Assembly (NCBI RefSeq): GCF_014633365.1
Contig: NC_068350.1
Span: 12,315,787 to 12,379,786 of the forward strand
Direction: 5' to 3'
DNA: 64,000 nt
DNA from: Diospyros lotus
Lineage: Eukaryota; Streptophyta; Magnoliopsida; Ericales; Ebenaceae
The stretch's first letter is position 1. Each line of letters opens with the position of its first letter. Shown here piece by piece: positions 55,006 to 64,000 of the stretch. Both the position numbers and the translations under genes were made by a program. The notes beneath the pieces were generated by a model, which had not been told where the DNA came from, did not search any database, and saw only the letters and a list, made by a program, of their open reading frames with translations.

Positions 55006-56886
55006 GTGAAGAAAAGAGAATCTTTCTTTTGAGTATTTTGTTATTGGCATATTAGCAATTGCAGTTTCCTCTTGTTAATTTTTTTCTTCCTTCCTTAATT
55101 TAGAGTATAGTTAATATTTTCTTGTGAACACAAGAGAAAGAGAAGCCAAAAATATTGATGATAGTCATTAGAATTGACAAGAAGCATTTTGCTGAAAATT
55201 TAAGCCAACGACAACCTCAATTTGTGCCTCGATTTGTGCAAGCCATTGTCCGACTATGTCGGGTTGCTATATGGATTTTAACTCGTTCCATCTATAACCA
55301 TATTTTCTATTAGAATCATTATAACCTTGTTATGACTAAGAGCATTCTATCAAGTTTTTCTTGGCCTTCCATTCCATCTATAGTTCTCACCAAGGGCATC
55401 TAGTAGTCTTCTTTTCATATGACCAAACTGTTTTTATTGCATCTCCTTTATCTTATACTCTATAGGAATGACAGCAACCGTTGGATGGATGACCTCATTT
55501 TTAGTTCTATCTTTTATTGTATGGTTGCCTATTGTCGTTAAGACTTACAAATTAGGAACACACAAGAAGAATACTCCTATCAAATCCTTACACACTCATG
55601 GAATCAGAAAGACAAGAAGAACAATCGGTTATAACATAAGAATATGTAAGAACAATAAATGAAAAAGATCGAAACACCCAAAGATTTCTCAATTTGTCTG
55701 ACTCAATTTGAGGATCACATTGAATAGTAGAGTTGTTAAATGCCATGCTGTGTTATGCCCAGATTTTCAAGGGTGTGACTACACGTATATGGGTTGTGCT
55801 GTGCTGGCCAACTGGGCGATCATGGGCTGGCCTGCTAGGGCCTTAGTGGGCCAGCCCAACAATTTTTTAATTTAAAATTACAAAATAATTCCTTATCATA
55901 ATACACTGAAATAATATATACTATATAGCACCTTAAAATATTTTTATTGTATCAAAATATTCCCTAATGCAAAGTACAGATTTACAATGTTTAACATTTA
56001 AAATAATAGTACATTCAAAACAATACCAAAAAATATTTTTATTGTTTCAAAATGTTTCCAAATGAGGAGTTATAATTTACTATTTATAAACTTTAAAAAG
56101 TTTACAAAATCTAGTTGTGATTGCCAGTTGAGCTGATTTCTTGTTTTTTCAAATTGCAAGAATTCTATGGAGATTTTGCTTATTGTTCTCTATCTTTAGC
56201 ATTCAACCAATCTTTGAAACATATGCACATCTCCAATGTATTTCACTTAAGATTCGGTCCCTTTGGATTTAGTTCCTTATTACCTGCAGAAAAATAAGGC
56301 TCCTATGGGACTGTGGACAGTGAAGAAGTTAGTGCATCACTGGCCAAAGTGGCAAACAATAGATATGCTTTTCTGTGTCCATTTTGTTAGGCCAAAATGT
56401 CAAAATTATTTAATTTTTCCATCACTAAACTCCATTTGTTTATGTAAATAAAAATCTATTTTGGTAAATTCAGTGACATGAGATAGTTGTGTATCGTGTT
56501 TTGTTATTTTACTTACCATTTAGAATAAACTATTACAATTTCTGCCACTAGTTTTATTGGATGATGATTCTCCAATATTTTTGTATTTTACCAACGCAAT
56601 TATATAAACTATGGATTTGATGAAGTAATTTTTTACGCTTTCTTTTGATAAAGTGGTATCAATCTCCATAATAGAGGAATATAAATCCGTGAAGACTTAA
56701 ATTACTAACTATTTTTGCATTGGATCTAAAATAGAAGCTAAACAATAATGAAGGTATTTGTTTCAATGTATATATATTTTTTGAAGTTTTGTCTCCATAT
56801 GACCAATTAAATTAACCATTAATTTTATATTTTGAAGGACATCAATAATATTATTAGTTAGAACAATAAATGTGGAAGAGAAGTGT

Positions 56887-57180
56887 GTTGACATAGTATA
56901 TTTGTTGCCGCTAGCTATATAATATTCCTTTGTAATCTCTTATGTTGTTGTTATTGGTTGGTTGTATTGCCAGTTTATGTTTGTAGCTGTAGAGGATTAT
57001 GTTTATTTAAAGTGCTGATGTATAAGAGATGTGTAAGAGGCGGTTGAGGCTAGTATATAATCTAGCCTCAGTTATGTTTGTTGTAGGAGGTTGAATTCAT
57101 TTTCAATAATACTTCTCAGAGACTCTCTCTCTCTCTGTTTCGACTTTTATTTCCATCTCATTTCATTTCAATAAACACTG
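56887..57180 (+). repeat. Probable solo or partial LTR related to copia H
   Basis: Shares with the LTR at 1598-1884 the order TGTTGA, TTGTAAT, GTTGTATTGCCAG-like, GCTGTAGAGGAT, GAGGCTAGTATATAATCTAGCC and AATAATACTTCTCAGA. The borders are not fixed and no TSD was seen. Confidence 0.5.
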
Positions 57181-57729
57181 GAAAAAGTCTTGGTGGCTTG
57201 ATAAAAACCTCTAATAATTGCATAGTAATGTGTTTTTGTTACCAATGGTAAGAATATATCTTAGTTTTTTCATAATTTTTTTCTAATATGCATAAAGAAC
57301 TTTATACTAGTAGTAACTATTTAATAAAAGGTGTGTAGAGTTCTATCTAATTTTGACATCTTATCAAAATCTTTTATAAGCCACTCTGACTAACGTTACT
57401 AAATTGTTATGATCCTTTTCTTTATCATGATTACTACATATATAAGTATGATTATTTTTTTAAAATTTTTCTAGACTAGAACTGAAAGAATTAGTTAGGA
57501 GAAATTAAGGTAGTGTTATCTTCGTGTTTCAGTTTTCTAGTTTGAGTTTTGAATTCATTTTCAGTTTTGTGTTTAAGTGTTTGTTTTGAGATTTTTGAAA
57601 CTGCGTTCTTTTTGTTATTCTGAAAAATTATTTTTCAAAACAAAAAACTAAAAAACACGCTTACTTTAGAATTTTGCGAAAAATTATTTTATGATATTTT
57701 ATTCAATGAATAGCCTAAACTAGCCACAA

Positions 57730-58240
57730 TTGCTACCACCAACGGTCGCCCGCGACCACCGCCGGCTGGAGATTCCCACGATCAGAGCCTACCATTAGAA
57801 GCGCCAAGCCAAGGGGGTTGACATAAACAAAAATGAGCCAAATTTAACGGTTGAATTTTCATAGATCTAATTTTTAATTTTCGACCAAAACTGAAAAACG
57901 CATTGTCAGTCGTCACCGGCCACTGTGGTTGGTGGTTTTCGGCAATCAGAGGCAACCACCCAACACCCTCATCCCCATCGACCAACAACCAAAAGACTAG
58001 TAACATCCAACGACCGAATTTCCATAGATTTAAGTTTAAACTTTCTGCCAAACCCAACACCCACATAAATGCACTAGCAGTCGCCATCGGCCACCGTGGC
58101 CAGTGGTTTCCGATGATCAGATGCAGCCACCCGACACCTTATCCCCATTGACCAACATACCCAAAAACTAGCAAGATCCAACGGCTGAATCTCCATTGAT
58201 TTAAGCTTAAACTTTGAACCAAACCCAACTCCCACGAATA
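57730..58240. repeat. Three imperfect tandem repeats of about 175 bp
   Basis: Each unit has (A/G)TCGCC/GTCACCGGCCACxGTGG, a GATCAGA/AATCAGA block, ACCxxCATCCCCAT, CCAACGxCxGAATxTCCAT, GATTTAAG.TTAAA and AAACCCAAC. Units start near 57730 (most diverged), 57905 and 58078. Confidence 0.7.
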
Positions 58241-58564
58241 TATACATACATGCATACATGTACATATATATATATATATACACAACGACGGGAATGAGCA
58301 GAGAGAGAGCCGATTTGGACAGAAAGGGTAGAGAAGATGAAAAGGCAGTGGCCGAAAATTGCAGAGGAGGCAGAGATGTAGTGGTTGTGGCGCTTCACAG
58401 TAGCCAAGCGTAGTGCCGTTGGAGGCAGTGGTCGGGCCTTAGCAGTGATTATCGAGTGGCAATGGTGACGTAGATGTGATGATCAGAAAGGCCTTGGTCG
58501 CCGATGGCTGGTTGCCTGGAGAACGGAGAGGACAAGGAGATGGTGGAGTAGGCAGTGAGTGCAT

Positions 58565-58591
58565 AGAGAGAGAGAGAGAGAGAGAGAGAGG
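58565..58591. repeat. (GA)n microsatellite
   Basis: 13-14 GA units. Confidence 0.9.
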
Positions 58592-58790
58592 GTGTCCATT
58601 TTCCACGTTTTGGTATTTTTCAGCATGTTTTGGCTAAAAAAACACTCAAAACAACATTTTGGGTTTCCTTTACAAATTTTTTTCTTGTTTTCAAAAATTC
58701 ATTTTTGAAAATAACAAAATAAATATGTTTTCACTGTTTTGGAAAACTGAAAACTGGAAATGGCTTGAAAACAACAAAGAGAACAGGCTC

Positions 58791-59690
58791 TCACATATTT
58801 TTCAGAAACAGATAACAACAACTATCAACTTATCCAATTTACAAATTTGGATTAATATAACTTTGATATCCTTAGTTGATTCCAAGATTTCTTTCATCCT
58901 TTTTCTTCTTCATCTAGAAGTTCAACTTGTTGTGATCCTTTCACACGTCCGAGAACCTCACTCATCCGGCCTCTTCCTTATCTCTTTTATCTTCCAAGAC
59001 TCCCCCTCAAGCTAGTGAATAGATGTTCATCATTCTTTGCTTGGCTCTAATCACTTCAAATCCTTGTTTTTGCATAGACTTGGTCAAGATGCCTACTTCT
59101 TGATCTTCAGTAGGAACATAAGTCAAACCTATGTCTCCTTTTTCTATCTCTTCTTTGACAAAATGCCTGCCAATCCTAACATGTTTCATTCGGTCATGCT
59201 GAACCGGATTATTTACTATTCTTATGGCTAACTTGTTGTCACTATAAAGTAGTTTAGGAGAGGTTATAGGCATGGAAAGATCTTTCATCAATCTTTCTAT
59301 CCAAATTACCTCACAAATGCACTGTGCAATGGCTCGGTATTCAACCTCTGCACTATTGTATGAGATAACTTCTTGTTTCTTGCTTCTCCATGTGACTAAA
59401 TTCCCCCATAGTTTTGTGCAATACCTTGATGTGGATTTTCTATCCTTAATGAATCCAACCCAATTTGCATCTGCATAGCTCATTCCTTTTTCTTTGCTTT
59501 TCCTAAATAGTAGCTCTTTCCCAGGCGTTCCTTTGAGATACCTTAGGATCTAATAGGCAGCTTCAAGATGCCTTTTGGTTGGAGAGTGCATAAACTGACT
59601 GATTATGCTTACCGCTTATGCAATATCTGGCTGTGTATATGATAGGTAGATTAATTTTCCCACTAGGCATTGAAATCTTCCTCTATCAAC
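58791..59690 (-). pseudogene. Ty1/copia fragment M: RT end, RNase H, PPT and partial 3' LTR
   Basis: RT end at 59690-59500 (QPDIA, QFMHSPTKRH, LRYLKGTPG). RNase H is open at 59483-59007 (YADANWVGF, KLLYSDNKLAIRIVNNP, YVPTEDQEVGILTKSM). A PPT (GCTTGAGGGGGAGTC) and LTR sequence from 58996 leftward follow. Gag and integrase are missing. The STSGYC motif is STSRYC as in copia B and D. Confidence 0.87.
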
Positions 59691-60155
59691 TTGATGCTTT
59701 TTTTTACTTAATTAAAAGAAAACAAAAAAAAACTTGGTGCTCTTCATTATTTTCTTCTCTATTCTTCCAATTAGGCACTAGAGGAGTACTTGCAAGCTTG
59801 CACTCGAGCTTGCCTATTTCTTTTAGCAAGTTTAGAGTGTATTTTCTTATAAAGTTGCATTGCTTCTTCTTAATGATTCGATACAAGATTTAATACTTTG
59901 GGAATTTGTAGTGCACATACCTTATTTTTCTAGTAAGACAAATTCATGTTTAGTCTTAAATCTAAGATTTAGCTAATTCAATTCAATTTACTCTTGGGCA
60001 TACTTGCATACTAGACCAGTTGCACTTTTAATTTGTGTTTAGGTGGCACCATGAAAAACTCCTTAAATGCTATTTTCATTTTTCTATGCGTTTTGTTGGA
60101 GATGTCGAATTCCACTTGCATTCTCACATGCATAATCATTTTTACATATTGCTCT

Positions 60156-60698
60156 TGTTAGCAAGTTTGCCTCGAGTAAGCCCTAGGAGTCACTGAAGCA
60201 ATAAATGTGTCAAGCGGCTGGTTTAGTTAGGCGGTTAGCTTCCAACGATAATAATGTATTGGGGGGTAAAATCAGTAATAACTAACCCAATAATTGTATA
60301 GGTTATTTCGCCTCTTTAGCCTATAAATAAGAGGGCTGAGGTTAGTCGTTTGATAGCATGATTAGATGAGTGCATTCTATTGTGAGAGGAAAGGCTAGAT
60401 AAATGATAGTTCTTTGTAATCTCGGGAAGATCAAGAAGTGTACTCATGTGTAAGGCCATGTATTGATTCATTCAATTCAAAGGTAGACTGCTCTTGAAGG
60501 GTTTGAGTGCTTGATGTAGGATCATTCAATCTAATGATCTGAACCAGGATAAATCAGATGTTTCCGTGTGGTTTGGTTTATGTTTTCTGTATTTTTTATT
60601 ACTGTTTTGTTGTTCTTGATTGATACAAAACATCTGTGCACACGCGTGTGTGTTTCCAATTCAAACTAAGTGCAATTCCAGTGCTCCCGGGTTTAACA
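60156..60698 (+). mobile_element. Probable solo LTR, 543 bp
   Basis: TGTTAGCAAG to GTTTAACA with inverted ends TGTTA/TAACA. Flanks are GCTCT (60151-60155) and ACTCT (60699-60703), one mismatch. It contains a promoter-like CCTATAAATAAGAGGG at about 60320. Confidence 0.55.
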
Positions 60699-60974
60699 AC
60701 TCTTTGTCCTTTTTCACTATCCGCACAATATTAAAATATTTGTTTTGGAATGATATGCATCATGGTGGTGTTTAGTTTTTGAAATTGAAGTACTATTAAG
60801 CTGTTTGGAATCACAAGCGATTGTAAAATTGAGAAATTATTGATCTTGAAATTCCTTGCAAGATGGGATTTGAGGAGGACCAAGAGAGCAGGGAAGATGA
60901 GAAGAAGATGGATTATGATAGGATGTGCCAAACATGATTACAAAAAATTGTAAATACTATGATTCGAATAATAC

Positions 60975-61128
60975 TGTAGAAATGGAATTATTCTAATTGA
61001 TAGAGCATATTCTTAGGCATATTCTTCTTTGTTTATTTTATTCTTTCCTTTCATATTGTACTCTTCCTCTATAAAAGCAAGAGAGGAATCAGTAAAGAAA
61101 GTTATTTTCTCCATCTCCTTATTTAAGA
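60975..61128 (+). repeat. 5' LTR of copia C
   Basis: TGTAGAAATGG to ATTTAAGA. Carries a 12-bp repeat (GGCATATTCTTA-like) absent from the 3' copy. Confidence 0.8.
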
Positions 61129-63896
61129 CACCTATTTCCTAAGTTGTTTAAAGGTGTGGATTGTTCTATGTTTCAATGTGAAAGCTACTATTTGTCTAAA
61201 GATCGTCGTGTTAAATTTGTTTCCAAACCTTACCGTTCTTCAAAACCATTTTATTTGATTCACAGTGATATTTGGGAACCCTTAAAAGTTACCACTTTAT
61301 CTAGTAAAAGATAGTTTGTAACTTTTATCGATGATTATACTAGACTATGTTGGATTTACTTGTTTAACAAGAAATCCGAAGTAGTAAGATTTTTCAAAGA
61401 TTTCATTTATATGATCAAAAATCGATTTAAAACAAAAATTTGTATTTTTTGGTTTGATAATGGAATAGAGTATTTCAATGAATGTTTAGGGGAATTTTTG
61501 AAAGAGAAAAGGTTTTTTGCACCAATCAACCTATCATGAAACTCCCTAGCAGAATGGCATAGCTAAACGAAAAAATAGGCATTTACTTGAGGTAAGTTGG
61601 ACTATTATGTTTTCTTTGAATGTCTCAAAATACCTTTAGGGAGATGATGTTTTAACTGCTTGTTATCTAATCAATAGAATACTAACTCGGGTCTTAAAAC
61701 TTTGAGACACCTTTGAATTCTCTATAAAACCATTTTCCTATGTGCTGGTTGTACTCCGATCTTCCTTTAAAAATTTTTGGGTGCACTTCTTTTGTTTACA
61801 TTTCACAAATTTTTCGATCCAAACTAGATTCAACGGTTGGAAAATGTGTTTTTATTGGTTATGCTCCAAATAAAAAAGGGGTACAAGTGCTTTAATCCTT
61901 TGACAAAGAAAACACACATAAGTATGGATGTGTCTTTCATGGAGAATCAACCTTATTTTACCAAAAATTATCTTGAGGGAGAGAATAATGTAGAAGAAGA
62001 TAATTTTTTGAAAATTTATGAACCTCTTCCAAACATGATTGATATGATTGACATTCCACTCTACTCTGATAAACAATCTAAGGAAACTGGTAATAGAGTT
62101 GGAACTAGGGGGATAATTACTACAAACGGATCAAAGCAATCCGGAACCTGAGCTTCAGTTTTATATCATAAGAAAATCTCAAAGAAATGCTATTGATCCG
62201 AATATTCCTTTAGTAACTGAACAGTTGGCATCTTCGAATGATGGTTCTTCTTCCACTCAAGATAATTCTAAACTTACTCCTTTAAATTCTTCCTCATTTG
62301 ATTTTTCTGATCTTGATGTCCCCATTGCCACTAGAAAAGGAGTAAGATCTTGTACTAAACATCCTATTGCCAAATATTTGTCCTCTCAAAAACTGTTCAA
62401 TACCCACAATGCATTTCTTTCAAATATTTCTAAGTTGTATGTACCAAGAACAATTCAAGATGCTCTAGGTGATCCGGATTGGAAGCTAGCAGTAAAGGAG
62501 GAGATGAATGCTCTTAAAAAGAGTGGGACTTGGGAGATTGTGGAGCTACCGAGAGGTAAAACCACTGTAGGTTGTAAATGGGTTTTCACTGTAAAATATA
62601 AGGCAAATGGAAGCATAGAGAGTTACAAGGCAAGACTTGTTGCCAAGGGGTTCTCTCAAACATATGGCATCGACTATCAAGAGACCTTTGCTCCAGTGTC
62701 AAAGATAAACTCTATTTGAGTCCTTCTCTCTCTTGCAATGAATTTTGATTGGCCTCTACACCAACTCAATGTAAAGAATGTCTTCCTAAATGGCGATTTG
62801 GAGGAAGAAGTGTATATGGACCTCCCACCTGGATTTGAGAAGAGTCTCAGTACTAACAAGGTATGCAATTTAAAAAAATTCTTGTATGGTCTGAAATAGT
62901 CTCCAAGAGCGTGGTTTGAAAGGTTTGAAAAGGCAATAAAAAGCTATGGTTATACTCAGAGCCAAGTGGACCACATAGTGTTCTTCAAGCACTCTGATGA
63001 CAATAAGAAGGCTATTTTAATTGTCTATGTGGATATAATAATGACTGGTGATAATAGGGGAGAGATTGAAGAACTTAAAAGGAAACTAGCACATATTTCC
63101 TTGGGATGGAGTTTGCAAGATCTAAGGAGGGAATCTTTGTCAACCAACGTAAGTATGTCCTAGATTTATTCAATGAAATAGGAATGCTCTGATGTAAGAT
63201 AGCTAAAACTCCCATTGAACCTAATTTGAAGCTTCAACCTGTCGATGCCAAAGATGTGGTAGAAAGGGAGAAATATCAAAGGCTTGTAAGCAGAGTCATC
63301 TACTTGTCCCACACTCGACTTGATATAGCATTTGCAATAAGTGTAGCAAGCCAATTTATGCACTCACCAGGTTCATAGCATTTTGAAGCTACCTATGAAA
63401 TTCTAAGGTATCTAAAGGAAACTCTTGGAAAAGGTTTGCTCTTCAGAAAATATGAACATCTTCACATAGAGGCTTATACAGATGTAGATTGGGTAGGCAG
63501 TGTTACTAATAGAAGATCTACATTGGGATATTGCACTTTTGTGGGAGGTAATCTTGTCACTTGGAGGAGCAAAAAATAAAATGTGATGGCCAGAAGCAAC
63601 GATGAAGTTGAATTTCGTTCAATTGCCCACAAAATTTTTGAAGTCATGTGGATAAATAGACTTCTGGATAAAGTTGCAATTTTCATTGGCCATAATCCAG
63701 TACTCTATGATAGAACTAAGCATGTAGAGGTGCATAAACACTTTATTAAGGAGAAAATTGATAATGGAGTAATTTGTATGCTCTAAATTCCAACAATTGA
63801 TCAAGTCGTCGATGTTCTTACAAAGGGGTTACACAAAAATCCGTTTGAAAAATTAATGAGCAAGCTTGCCATAAAAGATATCTTCAAGCCAGCTTG
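61129..63896 (+). pseudogene. copia C pol remnant: integrase, RT, RNase H
   Basis: Integrase (FKGVDCSMFQC, IHSDIWEP, FIDDYTRLCWIYLF, WFDNGIEYFNE), linker at 61837-62151, and RT at 62225-62719 ([35 protein letters not shown]). A TGA near 62719 follows. The RT tetrad region reads LIVYVDIIMTG, one Asp codon deleted. RNase H has lost the CDNKAAIS segment (RLLDKVAIFIGHNP). It ends DIFKPA with a stop at about 63894, followed by the purine tract GCTTGAGGGGAAG. Confidence 0.88.
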
Positions 63897-63904
63897 AGGG
63901 GAAG

Positions 63905-64000
63905 TATAGAAATGGAATTATTCTAATTGATAAAGCATATTCTTCTTTGTTTATTTTATTCTTTCCTTTCATATTGTACTCTTCCTCTATAAAAACAAGA
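63905..64000 (+). repeat. 3' LTR of copia C, cut by the window end
   Basis: Starts TATAGAAATGG (TG changed to TA) and is colinear with 60975 onward. Confidence 0.8.

Larger units (their letters stand above)
57512..58790. mobile_element. Candidate long-TIR DNA element (MULE/foldback-like)
   Basis: Left 57512-57660 (TGTTATCTTCG.., GTTCTTTTTGTTATTCTGAA, ATTTTTCAAAAC) is imperfectly complementary to right 58650-58790 (..CAAAAATTCATTTTTGAAAA.., AACAACAAAGAGAACA). Between them are about 175-bp tandem repeats and a (GA)n run. No transposase frame and no clear 9-11 bp TSD were found. Confidence 0.5.
55006..64000 (+). other. DEX1 intron 2, at least 8,995 bp, not closed in the window
   Basis: No exon with the expected following block (DGKLD, VPSF, FHQ) was found up to 64000. 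The stretch contains the repeats listed below. 55190-55440 has a GGGTTGCTATATGGAT segment resembling the LINE tail at 37625, and 55840-56900 is AT-rich without named features. Confidence 0.75.
60975..64000 (+). mobile_element. Internally deleted Ty1/copia element (copia C), continues past the window
   Basis: 5' LTR 60975-61128; the 3' LTR starts at 63905 and runs beyond 64000. PBS, gag and protease are missing: the LTR end is followed directly by integrase zinc-region sequence that matches copia B from about 41360. Same family as copia A and B by protein. Confidence 0.88.

Noticed and set aside
55468..55662. 64-codon frame with a hydrophobic start (MTATVGWMTSFLVLSF)
   Set aside because: Isolated in the DEX1 intron, next to LINE-tail-like sequence, with no homology that I recognise.
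1..64000. CRISPR array, bacterial operon, tRNA or rRNA genes
   Set aside because: No regular short repeats with spacers, no cloverleaf or rRNA core seen; the split genes and retrotransposons are plant nuclear.

Overview
This is nuclear DNA of a flowering plant: AT-rich, with split genes carrying GT..AG introns and dense Ty1/copia and Ty3/gypsy retrotransposons, most primed from a site matching initiator tRNA-Met (TGGTATCAGAGCC). I cannot name the species. Nothing looks bacterial, organellar or viral, and I see no tRNA or rRNA gene and no CRISPR array.

Two host genes lie on the + strand. The first is the bifunctional plant mRNA capping enzyme. Twelve exons can be placed between 6825 and 52339, encoding about 495 residues from the RNA 5'-triphosphatase signature to the stop codon. 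The 5' end lies upstream of the window. The second is a DEX1-like gene (DEFECTIVE IN EXINE FORMATION 1). Its start codon is at 54316 and its first two exons are present. Its second intron runs past the end of the window.

The capping-enzyme gene is swollen by transposons. The intron before 6825 fills the window start. The third intron with a donor in the window, 10647-48813 (38,167 bp), separates the triphosphatase and linker exons from the guanylyltransferase exons. Reading phase is kept across it (phase 2). From left to right it holds: a non-autonomous LTR element (10928-14438, TSD CATCT) with a 1.79-kb insertion inside it (TSD AGCTT); a Ty3/gypsy element spread over 14523-37344, containing copia A (15192-20339, TSD GCTAC), copia E, which itself contains copia D (23108-28063), an RTE-type LINE remnant, a second gypsy end and a 5' piece of copia G; then a Ty3/gypsy remnant on the + strand (about 38290-46940) hosting copia B (39034-44481, TSD CTTTT) and a further 0.9-kb insertion.

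Upstream (1-6310) are copia H inside copia I, and a gypsy fragment joined to a copia RT fragment. A clean solo LTR with TSD sits in the second visible intron (7668-8014). The DEX1 intron holds a TIR element with internal tandem repeats, a copia fragment, a probable solo LTR and a deleted copia C that continues past the window.

All retroelement coding regions seen are broken by stops or frameshifts. Copia A is the closest to intact. I found no convincing new biological system. The points most worth following are the giant intron at a domain boundary, the non-autonomous element whose leader resembles that of copia B, two copia/gypsy recombination junctions at short shared sequence, and repeated decay of the RT YVDD motif.
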